DNA of 64,000 nt, from NCBI GenBank assembly GCA_963792075.1, contig CAWBUW010000002.1, positions 434,001 through 498,000 of the forward strand, read 5' to 3'. The translations under genes were made by a program, and so were the position numbers. The stretch comes from CAWBUW01 sp963792075. Lineage in GTDB: Bacteria > Chloroflexota > Anaerolineae > Anaerolineales > UBA4823. The notes below the pieces were generated by a model. It was not told where the DNA came from. It saw nothing but the letters and a program-made list of their open reading frames with translations, and ran no database searches. Positions 25,973 through 35,202 of this stretch are shown here, piece by piece (within the stretch, counting starts at the first letter, position 1; each line of letters starts with the position of its first letter).

Positions 25973-27380
25973 TCTCAATTCCATCCTGACCGATCTGGCA
26001 GAGAATGCTGTTCCATCCGCGCAGATTGATCTGTGGCCGGCCATGAAGAATTCCCTTGAAACGAGCAATTGGCAATCGAACCAAAGAGAATCAATCATGA
26101 AACAACAAGGAGAATCATTCATGAAACAATCTAATGCTCAAATTCCCCTGCTGCGGCGAGCGTTGCTTGTCGCGTCGGTGCTGATCGTTGCCTTTGCTGT
26201 CCTGCTCACTACCCAGCCAGGACGCGCTTTAGCACAGAAAATGTTGCTGTTCTTTAGTATCACGGATGAAAAGTCTTTTGTTCTTCCGACAGATCAGGTA
26301 TTTGCCGTTCCTGAAACACCTACCCCGGCTCCGATTTATGTTTTGCCACTCCAGCCTGTTGAAGATGAAACCCAACCAGAGCCAACGAAACCCATCGATT
26401 TGTCTTGCAATACGCCTACATCCCAGGTCGAATACTTTTGTCAAATCAAAGCGGTGGAAACCCTGGCAGGTTTCGATGTAAAGGAATTTCTTTACGATCC
26501 GAAAGGCACTGAGTTTTCGAGGGTTACATTCACCGCTGATACCAATCAGGTGAAGATGGAGTTTGAGGTTAGCACGGGTGGCGGCTATTTGTATTTGCGC
26601 CAGGGAATGGATGATTTTGTGCCCGCCGATGATGAATGGAGCAAGGTCCCCACAGATGCTGTCGAGCAAGTTACAGTCAATGGAAAATATGCCGAAATTG
26701 CATCCGGAACCTATGTGGTTTACCCGAACGCGACTTCAGCGGTCTGGGAGCCCGGCGGACAACTAAGCCTGGTTTGGCGCGATGGAAATCGTTGGTTTGT
26801 GCTCGAAAAATGGGGCGACCCATATCCCATCGAGTGGATCACCAAAGAGGAACTTGTCAAGTTGGCCGAGAGCCTGGTCGATGAGCGCCCGCTGGATGCT
26901 GTTCCGCCGCCGGACCCTGAGAACCTGAAAAGTGTGGCCGATGCCGAAAAGCTGGCAGGTTTTGACGTGCTGACTCCTACCTTTCTGCCTCAAGGATATG
27001 AACTTAAGCGAGTCCTCTGGGTCTACGAGACAGTGCGGTTGTTGTATGGTCCAATAAGATCACAAGATAGCACGCTATACATAGTCATGGGGCCAGTTGA
27101 AAATAGTCAGGTTGGTCCCTGTGCCGAGTGCCCGGCGGGTACGGATGAAGTTGTGCAGGTTGGCCGTTGGCAAGGTTGGTATTGGCGTGGAATTTTCCAT
27201 ACCGGGCCGAGTGTTGAAGGTCTACCTACGCCAACTCCTGTTTGGCAAGCAGATGCAAGGAATTGGGTGTTGGCCTGGAATACCGATCGTTTATGGATTT
27301 CTATGTCTTTTTGGCCACCAGACAACGGCGAAGAAATGACCAAGGAAACCTTGATAGCCATCGCCGAAAGCCTGAAGTAA
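25959..27380 (+). CDS. Membrane anti-sigma-like protein with two DUF4367-type modules
   Basis: A 473-residue protein from the ATG at 25959 with GGAGAG upstream, overlapping the sigma gene by 14 bases. A cytoplasmic N-terminus contains the motif QIDLWPAMKNSLE, shared with the paralogue at 30219-31109. One membrane helix (about 68-88) is followed by a Thr/Pro-rich linker and two repeated extracytoplasmic modules, each opening with LAGFDV and closing with a helix like KETLIAIAESLK. DUF4367 domains of this kind sit on anti-sigma factors and probably sense envelope state. The N-terminal segment would hold the sigma factor at the membrane. Confidence 0.82.
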   Translation: MKNDSLNSILTDLAENAVPSAQIDLWPAMKNSLETSNWQSNQRESIMKQQGESFMKQSNAQIPLLRRALLVASVLIVAFAVLLTTQPGRALAQKMLLFFSITDEKSFVLPTDQVFAVPETPTPAPIYVLPLQPVEDETQPEPTKPIDLSCNTPTSQVEYFCQIKAVETLAGFDVKEFLYDPKGTEFSRVTFTADTNQVKMEFEVSTGGGYLYLRQGMDDFVPADDEWSKVPTDAVEQVTVNGKYAEIASGTYVVYPNATSAVWEPGGQLSLVWRDGNRWFVLEKWGDPYPIEWITKEELVKLAESLVDERPLDAVPPPDPENLKSVADAEKLAGFDVLTPTFLPQGYELKRVLWVYETVRLLYGPIRSQDSTLYIVMGPVENSQVGPCAECPAGTDEVVQVGRWQGWYWRGIFHTGPSVEGLPTPTPVWQADARNWVLAWNTDRLWISMSFWPPDNGEEMTKETLIAIAESLK

Positions 27381-27431
27381 AGGTAACTTGGATATCCCAT
27401 AACCAATGGGAAAAAATCTTAGAAAAACAAC

Positions 27432-27468
27432 AAATCCAACGCCCGCACATGGTGCGGGCGTTGGATTT
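27432..27468. terminator. Bidirectional terminator
   Basis: A 17-bp perfect stem, AAATCCAACGCCCGCAC (27432-27448) with 27452-27468 around ATG, has T-rich flanks on both strands (GATTT forward, TTTGTTGTTTTTC reverse). It separates the sigma cassette from the convergent glycosyltransferase. Confidence 0.75.
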
Positions 27469-27547
27469 GATTTAAGAATCGCCCATCTCACCTTCCGCAT
27501 TCCGTAACTTGCTTGCTGCACCATCCTTGCTTGGGGAATGAACCAGT

Positions 27548-29968
27548 TTATGGGCATGGCGGGAGATCAGCATCGCGTGGCGTCTGTATGACTACCTGGC
27601 TTAAATCTATCATCTCAAAAAATGTTTTCACCGCATTCTGATCATAATCAGCCCGTTTTCTGAAAATCCAGACAGGTGGATGATCATAGACGCTAAAAGC
27701 CTCTTCTGCAGCCAGTTGACTGTGATTGAATAAGGGTAAAGCTGGGGTGTCGTTCCATGCCAACGTTCCGCCCACATCCGAGATTTCTAAGGGCCCAAGT
27801 TTCAAGGGTGCTGAGAAGGATGCAACCAAGTCAAATCCTAACCGGCCATCAAACAAAGCTCGATAATATTCCATCGTCATCAGATATGTACGGGGGATCC
27901 GGCAGGTGGTCCAGATGGCTCTCTGGCTCGGCAAGATAACGTAATCAGCCGAAGATAAGGTATTGATGAACATCTGCCTCTTGTTTTCATCATCATACCA
28001 GCGGACTTCCAGGGTGGCACCTGTGTAAAGTTCACCAAAGGGATTGCGACCGTCAAAAGGAAACGGCAAACCTTCATCCCAACTTTCGTTGGCAATCACT
28101 GTGCGATGTAGGATGATGGGAGAGATGCTATCATTCGCTGCGATCAAATAATAAGTGGTTCCCTGCTGCAATCGGGCCTGTTGGAAATCTCCTCGCGTTT
28201 CTTTGCCAGGGCTTTCGATAGACTGAATATTGACAATCGATTGATCGATAACATTCTTCCCATCAACATCTGTTGTGATCCTGACCTGCAGTTGACCAGA
28301 GCCGCTTGCGTGAGGGAGAACGATTTCAGCTAATTGCCCGGTTTCTCGCGGTACAAAGGGCTGTACATATGGCAGTCCAGCGGCTATCAGTAAGCCATCT
28401 GGGACTGCCACCGGTTCGAAATGCATCTGATCATCTTCCCCGCGGATGGCGAGGTGAAAAGGACCAGGAATTTGCTCGAAGATCCAATTTGTCGCCTGGA
28501 CGCGAGTGTGATCTGCAAGGTATACAGTTTGAACAAAAGTAAAAGCCCATGTCAGTGTTCCCAGGATCACCGCACTGCTAACCAGGACTGAGATCACACT
28601 CCTGGAATACCTGACGAGGGATGGATGCTTAAGGGCTACCTTGTTTGGGGTCCGATCACTTTTTGCCCACCGCCATAATTCCAACATTCCCCAGGCAGCA
28701 AACAAGGCTATGAATGGGTAAATCGGTAGAAAGTAACGGATCGATTTGACCCAACGCGTCGCCATGAAGAAAAAATAACCGCTGGTCCAGACGAGAGGAA
28801 TCAGGTGAGAGCGCCACTGGTCGCCATCTCGGAGTGTTTTCCAGGCTGCCCACGTGAGGCTGCTCCATCCCAACAATCCTAGCGGTAAGCCTAATCCCCA
28901 GAGAACCATGTTGATCCAGGGGAAAAGGATCACTGCCCGGTGCGCCCATTGTTCTCCAGGTGGACCACCGCCAACGCCATTCGATTCAGTTTGGGCGCGC
29001 CGCATATTTTCAACCCAATCAGGGTTCAGTTGGATTGAGAAGAGCGTTGTATCGCCCTCGGACTGGCGAAAACTCATCGGTTGAGTGAGGCGGAAAGTTG
29101 CCCCTGTAACCAGGAAAGACAGGATGGTGAAGCTGCCCCAGATCATGATGATCCGCCATAGGTCTTGCCGGTAGCGCAGCCGCAGGTCGGCGATGTTGAT
29201 CCAGCCTGCCACCAAAACCATGCCCGCCAGGGGCAGTAGATTGATTTTTGATGCTAACGCCATTCCCAGAGCAATGCCGAAGACGAGATACCAGATCAGT
29301 GCGCCTAGGTCAGGTAGATATGAAAAAGTCTTGAGGGTTATGCTCGCTGTCTTTTCTGAGCGAAAAGCGCAAGGTCGCTGGGCCACGCGTACACAAGCAT
29401 ACAAAGCCGCCACAGCAAATACCACAGCAAAGTTATCCACTGTCATGAAATGGGACTGTTGGATTTGCAGAACCGCCAGCGAACTGAGCGCTGCCGCCAG
29501 CAAACCAACTAATCGGCTGTACAACCTCGCCCCAATCAGGAAAATGAGCAAAATGGAAAGGCTGTCTGCCAGGGCAGAAAGAGAGCGACCAGTCAGACGC
29601 AATTCATCGTAGCCAGTCTTATCCACCTGTTCTGCAACAAAACGGATGATGATCATCGGCCATTGCCCCCAGCGCATTCCGTTATCCGGTCCATCGATGA
29701 CGTTTTGACCAAAGTCATCATACTTAGGATAGGGGCTGAGGGGGGAAATCCGTGTATTGAAGTAATCTTCCCATGTTTTGGGAATGCTAAGCTGGGTAAG
29801 CGTATTGGTCAGGCCATATTCATCTGGGTGAAGATTGGCTCCCTGGCTCCAATTGACCCAAGTAAAACGGAAATACAAGCCGATGAGGGTCCAAAGCATC
29901 AGAATTATTTGGAACAGGAATCTAAGCCAGATTTTTGATCTCGATGTGGCTATCATATTGCTCTGCAT
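27548..29968 (-). CDS. GT39-like membrane glycosyltransferase
   Basis: An 806-residue protein with an N-terminal membrane domain of about ten to twelve helices (about 15-440) and a C-terminal extracytoplasmic domain. The first loop has the acidic motif NLHPDEYGL, the metal/donor site expected for GT-C enzymes of the ArnT/PMT (GT39) type. These transfer a sugar from a polyprenyl-phosphate donor to lipid or protein outside the cell. It lies between two sigma/anti-sigma cassettes and is read toward the first. Base composition seems somewhat more AT-rich than the housekeeping genes. The acceptor is unknown. Confidence 0.8.
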   Translation of the reverse strand: MQSNMIATSRSKIWLRFLFQIILMLWTLIGLYFRFTWVNWSQGANLHPDEYGLTNTLTQLSIPKTWEDYFNTRISPLSPYPKYDDFGQNVIDGPDNGMRWGQWPMIIIRFVAEQVDKTGYDELRLTGRSLSALADSLSILLIFLIGARLYSRLVGLLAAALSSLAVLQIQQSHFMTVDNFAVVFAVAALYACVRVAQRPCAFRSEKTASITLKTFSYLPDLGALIWYLVFGIALGMALASKINLLPLAGMVLVAGWINIADLRLRYRQDLWRIIMIWGSFTILSFLVTGATFRLTQPMSFRQSEGDTTLFSIQLNPDWVENMRRAQTESNGVGGGPPGEQWAHRAVILFPWINMVLWGLGLPLGLLGWSSLTWAAWKTLRDGDQWRSHLIPLVWTSGYFFFMATRWVKSIRYFLPIYPFIALFAAWGMLELWRWAKSDRTPNKVALKHPSLVRYSRSVISVLVSSAVILGTLTWAFTFVQTVYLADHTRVQATNWIFEQIPGPFHLAIRGEDDQMHFEPVAVPDGLLIAAGLPYVQPFVPRETGQLAEIVLPHASGSGQLQVRITTDVDGKNVIDQSIVNIQSIESPGKETRGDFQQARLQQGTTYYLIAANDSISPIILHRTVIANESWDEGLPFPFDGRNPFGELYTGATLEVRWYDDENKRQMFINTLSSADYVILPSQRAIWTTCRIPRTYLMTMEYYRALFDGRLGFDLVASFSAPLKLGPLEISDVGGTLAWNDTPALPLFNHSQLAAEEAFSVYDHPPVWIFRKRADYDQNAVKTFFEMIDLSQVVIQTPRDADLPPCP

Positions 29969-30153
29969 TTACCCGAGATTCCGCGTCGAATCAATTCGAC
30001 CAACATTTTCACCTCAAAGGGTGATGATTTTGACAATCTTGTCTTAAGTTTAGCATCAGTTCCTCCAGTGGTCCTCATTTTTTGGGGATCCACTTTCACA
30101 AATTCGGGCATCTGAAATGATTTTTTCTGGTAGGTTTACAACGAATTAGGTTG

Positions 30154-30195
30154 CCTAAAAAAACAGGGCTCCGACAGATTATCTCTGCGGAGCCC
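30154..30195 (-). terminator. Rho-independent terminator of sigma cassette 2
   Basis: On the minus strand GGGCTCCG (30195-30188) pairs with CGGAGCCC (30173-30166), with an inner CAGA/TCTG pairing, followed by TGTTTTTTTAGG. It lies 24 bases after the anti-sigma stop. Confidence 0.85.
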
Positions 30196-30218
30196 CGCTT
30201 CTCAATCCTTATTAAAAC

Positions 30219-31109
30219 TTACTTCATGCTCTCAGCAATGGCAATCATATCCTCCTTGCTAAGTGTGTCAGGAGGACCCATATAAAGCATTTCAAAAGCC
30301 ATTCCTCCTTCTTGCCAGCGCATTCCCTTTAGATAGGGATCATCCTCCCACACCGCTCCTTTTTCGGTCAATTTCCAAACGCCTTCAACATATTCACCAT
30401 AGACTCCCGCAATTGAAACCTCCTGGATGGCGGCATCAGCACCAACTTTGCCACACAATTCACATGCATCTGTCATAGGGATCTGTTCCTGTCTTAAGAC
30501 CAATCCGTTGGTGTCGAATAATCGATAAAAGATGCGGACAATCTTGTTTTCTGGTTCAAACGTCGCTGCAGAGAAATTGAGATCATCCGGAATCCAAGAC
30601 GGCACATAAACATCGAAACCGGCTTGTTGTTGCACTTCTTCAATACTCAAGTCGGCATCGATGATACTGGCTGGATCGACAGCTCGATTTTCTGGAGTAG
30701 TAGGGGATGTTGTCAACTCAGCATCGGTGATACTGGCTGGATCAACAGCTGGATTTTCTGAAGCACCAGGGGATGTTGTCAACTGCGAAGGTTGGATCGG
30801 AAGTTGGTTACTTTCGCTACGATTGAAGAAATGTAGGATATTTTGTGCCACCGCCTGTCCCTTCGGTGTGGCGAACAACAGAGCGCCGGCAATTATGGTT
30901 ATCAGAACCGTCGCGGTCACCAAGCGTAGCCGTGAGATGGGAAGTTGATGTGTATTCATTTTGGATTTTCTCCTTTTGGTTGGTTCGCTTGTCTGAGAGC
31001 ACACCCTTGCAAGACTGGATTCTATGGAAGGCCACAGGTCGATTTCTGCCTTGGGTGCTTTCTGCTCGGTCAGGTCTCTGAAAATGGATCGCGCCTGTTT
31101 CTCAAACAT
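30219..31109 (-). CDS. Membrane anti-sigma-like protein with one DUF4367-type module (cassette 2)
   Basis: A 296-residue protein from the ATG at 31109, preceded by AAGGAG and overlapping the sigma stop by eight bases. The N-terminus shares EIDLWPSIESSL with the cassette 1 protein; a membrane helix spans about residues 62-82. A 22-residue tandem duplication (two 66-base units at 30655-30720 and 30721-30786, containing AVDPASI) lengthens the linker. One extracytoplasmic DUF4367 module follows (AGFDVYVPSWIPDDL...), ending in SKEDMIAIAESMK. It is presumed to bind and restrain the sigma factor encoded upstream. Confidence 0.82.
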   Translation of the reverse strand: MFEKQARSIFRDLTEQKAPKAEIDLWPSIESSLARVCSQTSEPTKRRKSKMNTHQLPISRLRLVTATVLITIIAGALLFATPKGQAVAQNILHFFNRSESNQLPIQPSQLTTSPGASENPAVDPASITDAELTTSPTTPENRAVDPASIIDADLSIEEVQQQAGFDVYVPSWIPDDLNFSAATFEPENKIVRIFYRLFDTNGLVLRQEQIPMTDACELCGKVGADAAIQEVSIAGVYGEYVEGVWKLTEKGAVWEDDPYLKGMRWQEGGMAFEMLYMGPPDTLSKEDMIAIAESMK

Positions 31110-31731
31110 GGTCGATCTCCTTTTGTTCAGGTTCACTCATGTCAACTGGTTGCAAGAGTTGCCGCAGACGCTGCCTGGCTATGTACAACCACCATTTAAC
31201 GGTTGTAATAGGTCTGTCCAATTCCCGGATCATTTCACTTTCGTTTTTGTCCAGGAAATATCGCAGCACCACCGCCGCACGCTGATCTGGTGTCAGACGT
31301 TCCAGCGCCCGCCAGATCGTCTCACGCAATTCGGCTGTCTCTGCCAGTGTTTCCGGGTCAAGGCTGGGGTCAATCAACCATTCGGCTGCATGACTCCCAT
31401 CTTCTGGTTCATCCAATGGTATAGACCTCTTCTGCCGATTCGCAGCTTTGAGGGCGGAATTGATCACAATGCGCAGGAACCAGGGACCAAACGGGCGGCG
31501 GTCATCAAACTGGCTGATTTTCCGGTAGGCTTGAAGGAATGCCTCCTGAACGATATCTTCAGCCAGATCCCGGTCATGGACGATGAGGAGGGCCGTATGA
31601 ACGGCTTCAACCTGATAATTCTGTACGAGCGTTTCCAATCCTGCTATGTTCCCTTGTTTCAGACAAGTGATTGCTGGTTGGTCGGTCACCAGTTTTGGAT
31701 CGACTGGCGCCGAAGGGTCAGTATGTGCCAT
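31102..31731 (-). CDS. ECF-type RNA polymerase sigma factor (cassette 2)
   Basis: From the ATG at 31731 the protein is 209 residues; a TTG start at 31770 would add 13. Region 2 shows LAEDIVQEAFLQAYRKI and PFGPWFLRIVINSA; region 4 has LTPDQRAAVVLRYF and MIRELDRPITTVKWWLYIARQRL. It is closely similar to the sigma at 25394-25972, including the TVKWWL recognition helix, so the two may recognise related promoters. It is co-transcribed with its membrane anti-sigma partner. Confidence 0.92.
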   Translation of the reverse strand: MAHTDPSAPVDPKLVTDQPAITCLKQGNIAGLETLVQNYQVEAVHTALLIVHDRDLAEDIVQEAFLQAYRKISQFDDRRPFGPWFLRIVINSALKAANRQKRSIPLDEPEDGSHAAEWLIDPSLDPETLAETAELRETIWRALERLTPDQRAAVVLRYFLDKNESEMIRELDRPITTVKWWLYIARQRLRQLLQPVDMSEPEQKEIDHV

Positions 31732-31772
31732 GGCATGGATGCCTTTGTAAAGCGGTTTTGAGCGTATCAATG

Positions 31773-31791
31773 AGAGGATCCTCTATTTATA
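31773..31791 (-). promoter_or_regulatory. Promoter and 12-bp palindrome upstream of ECF sigma 2
   Basis: TATAAA (31791-31786, minus strand) is followed at once by the perfect palindrome AGAGGATCCTCT (31784-31773). Compared with the cassette 1 leader, both share TAT-A-(N)-AGAGGAYC. No gene lies between 31792 and 32012. Confidence 0.35.
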
Positions 31792-32012
31792 CTATCCTTT
31801 GAGTCGCAAAATAGATAGGTGCAGGCTGATAAACCATTCCTTTTGTTCAATCGATTCGAACACCTTTGGGTATATATTCAACCTTCGGTATTGGGCAAAC
31901 GTAGGGGAATCATTGGGCAAGCGTCCAGCAAGATTCTGGATTTACTGGCAAAATGAGGCTACTTTAGGCGTTTCTGGAACGATTTCGATTCCCCAGGCGT
32001 CTATTGAGTAGA

Positions 32013-33966
32013 ATGCAATTCAACCAAGATTTTTTTGAGCCTCCTGAGCTCTCCCCTGACCTGGAATGGATGCTGCAAAGCAGCCAGGTAAGTGATGGCG
32101 ACCTGGCGGTGCAATTAGCTCAAGATTATGCCGGCCGGCTGCATTTCCTGGCTTTACTTGCGCTGGGAGACGAGGCCGGGGCGGCGCGGGCTACTGCGGC
32201 GGCGCTGCAGCTCATCGTGCGCCAACGTTCTCAGTTCTGGGGGCAGGCGCCGCTGCGAGCATGGATCTATGCCCAGGCAGTGCGGGTGATCCAACGCCAG
32301 ATGACCCTGGCCTGGCGGCTGCGCCGTTGGGCCGACCGCCGCCGCCTGACAGCCCGACCTGCGGCCGCTCTGTTGGCGCTGCGCCTGGCTTTGCTGCGCC
32401 TGGATGCGCGCCTGGCGCTCCCCTTGTTGCTGGTTTACGGACACGATCTGCCGGAGGCAGAAGCGGCACAGGCGTTGGGCATCCCTCAAGAACAACTCCA
32501 GGAACTGTTAGTACAGGCGGAACAGAAACTGCCGGCACACACATCGGAAGAACTGTCCCAGGCGGCGCGCCTGGCCGAACCTGGACCCTCTGAACCCAAG
32601 GAAACTGCGCCGGCACCGTCCCTGGCAACTGCCCCGGACCAGCCGCGTTTTCAGCGACGGCTGCTGAGCCAGGTGCTGCCTAACCTCACCCGGCAGGGGC
32701 AGCGGGGCAAGCTCCGCCGCCTGGTTGCAGAAGTAGTTTTGGCCGGTCTGGTGCTGGCTGCTGCGCTGCTGGTAGGGATGTACGAGTTTAATTTGGAAGC
32801 CCGAGCAGAGGCAGACCCCCAACCCGTTAGCACCAGGATCACCGAAATTGTTCTGCGCGTGGTAGAAATCACTGCGACACCGGGCCCCCAGGCACTGGCA
32901 CAATCCGAGATGATATTGATCTATGTTCCCACGCCCTCCCCCTACCCCTATACCCACACCCATTCCGCGCAAAGGACAACTTGATCTTTCTCAAGCAATC
33001 ACCGCCATCGCCGCCCCCGGAGCGCCGGAATATACCTGGGAGAACGCTGCGCCTGTTTTGCTGGGCGTGCTGCTGCAATACCAGAATGTGACCGTGGATG
33101 CCTCGAGCCTGGCTGCCAAACTGCGCCCGAACCCGCTCGACGCAGCCGTATTTCCATATGAGATCGAGGATTACATTTTCAATCAAACCTCGTTGCAAGC
33201 GCTTTATCGCTTTGGCGGGGATATCGAGATCTTGCGCCGCATGGTCGATGCTGGACTGCCGGTGCTGCTGCAAAAGACCTATACCGGCACGGATGTGGCT
33301 GGCTGGGCGGCTGAATATGCCCTGGTAGTAGGTTTCGATGATTTCGAGCAGCGCCTCGAGCTGATCGTGCTCCGTGAAGGCAGCATGCGGTCAGAACAAA
33401 TCCTCTATGAGGATTTCATGCCGGCCTGGCTGCCTTTTGGCTACGCTTATTTTGCCATTCTTCCAACGGGGCGCTCGGGGGACCTGGCCCGAATCCTGGG
33501 GGAAAATTTCTCAGATACCCGGAATTACGCTGTCGCGATGGAAATTATCGATATCGGATTGCAGAGAAATCTTGTGCAAACTTATTGGAGTTATTTTGCA
33601 GGAGCTACGCTCCTGACATACCAGGGAGAATACCAGCGTGCCGCTCTGCTCTATGATGATGCTTTTTTCTTGTCCTATAGAATGCCGGAAGAGCAGCGCC
33701 CCTGGCGCGCACTGTGGTACAACTCGCGCCCTTATTGGGCATATTATTATACCGGTGATTTCGAACGAGTGATTACCCTGGCAGATGAAACGCTCACAAA
33801 CGGTGGCAACCGTGGCCTGGAAGAGAGCCTGTACTGGCGCGCCATGGCGCGGAATGTATTGGGAAATCTTACGGGTGCGCTGGCGGATGTACAGGCCGCG
33901 CTGCAGGTACACCCGCAGTTTGGACCAGGCCTGTACCTGTTGGAACAGCTCAGCACAGCGCCATAA
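32013..33966 (+). CDS. Sigma-like/transmembrane/C39-like/TPR fusion (single-base frameshift)
   Basis: The ATG at 32013 opens a frame with a degenerate sigma-70-like N-terminus (about 25-180): region 2-like helices and a region 4-like helix-turn-helix (DLPEAEAAQALGIPQEQLQELL). A proline-rich linker leads to a membrane helix (about 245-265). The frame breaks at a CCCCC run (32938-32942); dropping one C gives VPTPSPTPIPTPIPRKG and continues into an extracytoplasmic domain resembling papain-like C39 peptidases (about 325-475) and then TPR-like repeats (about 485-640). Corrected length is about 650 residues. No clear catalytic Cys is seen at the usual N-terminal place, so the C39-like domain may be inactive. 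Function unknown; a membrane-tethered regulator is suggested. Confidence 0.7.
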
Positions 33967-33980
33967 ATAGATAAATATGG

Positions 33981-34053
33981 TATAATTACGCAGCTTTAAG
34001 CGCTGCAATTCTAATTCACATGCAACGCCGGGATTCCGCCCGGTGTTGTTTTG
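33981..34053 (+). ncRNA. Candidate small RNA with own promoter and terminator
   Basis: An extended -10 TGGTATAAT (33978-33986) is followed by a hairpin GCAGC-TTTAAGC-GCTGC and, about 30 bases later, a terminator stem CAACGCCGGG (34023-34032) with CCCGGTGTTG (34039-34048) and TTTTG. The predicted transcript is about 60 bases and has no good reading frame. It could instead be a short leader of the pdh operon that ends early. It does not fold as a tRNA. Confidence 0.4.
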
Positions 34054-34140
34054 TGTGTATAACTTGTAAACTTTCTGATATTATTGAATGGGTTGGGTTC
34101 GTGCGGATCGCGTCTGTATAAACCCCCACCAGATTAAATA

Positions 34141-34189
34141 TGTTTGGTAGTGTGTGTGGCGGCGTAGCCGCCACACACACTACCAAACA
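34141..34189. repeat. 23-bp perfect hairpin, GTA loop
   Basis: TGTTTGGTAGTGTGTGTGGC and three more bases (34141-34163) pair perfectly with 34167-34189. It sits about 45 bases upstream of pdhA. A similar TTGGTAGAGTGTG stem closes the operon at 37467. Confidence 0.7.
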
Positions 34190-34233
34190 GAACTCAATTT
34201 TCAGATAGATACTAAATATTGAGGGAGTGGATA

Positions 34234-35193
34234 ATGGAAAAGCAAGTCTATCTTGATCTATATCATCAGATGGTGCTGATCCGCCGCGTAGAAGAAGAAG
34301 CTGCCCAGCTTTACCAGCAGGGCAAAATCGGCGGTTTTTTGCACCTGTATATTGGCCAGGAAGCGGTGAGCACTGGCCTGATCGGCCCACGAAAGCCGCA
34401 AGACCGCGTGATCACGGCTTACCGCGACCATGGCGTCGCCATTAATTGCGGCCTGCCGGTAAATAAGGTGATGGCGGAGCTGCTGGGCAAGGCAACGGGC
34501 GTGTCTAAGGGGAGGGGCGGCTCGATGCACATGGCAGACGTGACGAAGAATTACTGGGGCGGGCACGCCGTGGTGGGCGCCCACCTGCCGATTGCCGCCG
34601 GCCTGGCGCTGGGCGACCAATACGCCGGTACGGATGGGGTCACCATCTGCATGTTCGGGGATGGCGCCACGAACATCGGTTTCTTTCACGAAGCCGTCAA
34701 CCTGTCGAAGGTTTGGAACCTGCCCATTGTCTGGGTGTGCGAAAATAACCAGTACGGAATGGGGACTTCCGTTGAACGCGCTTCTGCAGTGAGCGAAATC
34801 CGCCGCAAAGCCGATGGCTACGCTATCCCCAATGAGCGCGTCAATGGGATGGATGTTATGGAAGTCTACAAGGCCAGCGAGCGCGTGCTGAAGCGTGTGC
34901 GCTCGGGCAAAGGCCCTTACTTCCTGGAGATGGTCACTTACCGCTTCCGGGGCCACTCGATGGGCGACCCCGAACGCTACCGCAAGTCCGAAGAGGTCAA
35001 GAAATGGCAGGAAGAGGACCCTATCGGTATTTACCACAAGTATTTGCTGGAACAGAAGCTCGCCACGCAGGCCAGCCTGGATGAGCTGGAGCAGAATGTG
35101 GAAACGGAATTGCGCGCCGCGATTGAGTTCGCTGAGAGCAGCCCGGAACCTGCCCTTGAGACTTTGTTCGAAAACATTTACGCGGATGCCTAG
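34234..35193 (+). CDS. pdhA: Pyruvate dehydrogenase-type E1 component, alpha subunit
   Basis: A 319-residue thiamine-diphosphate enzyme subunit; start at 34234 behind GAGGGAG. The ThDP motif runs from GDGATN (142) to NN (171-172), the usual spacing. YIGQEAVSTGL, YRDHGVAI, GRGGSMHM and YRFRGHSMGDP are typical of E1alpha of pyruvate, acetoin or branched-chain 2-oxo acid dehydrogenases. With E1beta and E2 downstream it oxidatively decarboxylates a 2-oxo acid to acyl-CoA. Pyruvate is the most likely substrate given the glycolytic context, but acetoin dehydrogenase is not excluded. No E3 gene is in the window. Confidence 0.9.
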   Translation: MEKQVYLDLYHQMVLIRRVEEEAAQLYQQGKIGGFLHLYIGQEAVSTGLIGPRKPQDRVITAYRDHGVAINCGLPVNKVMAELLGKATGVSKGRGGSMHMADVTKNYWGGHAVVGAHLPIAAGLALGDQYAGTDGVTICMFGDGATNIGFFHEAVNLSKVWNLPIVWVCENNQYGMGTSVERASAVSEIRRKADGYAIPNERVNGMDVMEVYKASERVLKRVRSGKGPYFLEMVTYRFRGHSMGDPERYRKSEEVKKWQEEDPIGIYHKYLLEQKLATQASLDELEQNVETELRAAIEFAESSPEPALETLFENIYADA

Positions 35194-35202
35194 GAGGGCA
35201 AC

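Noticed and set aside
33981..34053. tRNA gene
   Set aside because: No acceptor, D or T arm and no GTTCAA-type T-loop; only two simple hairpins fold.
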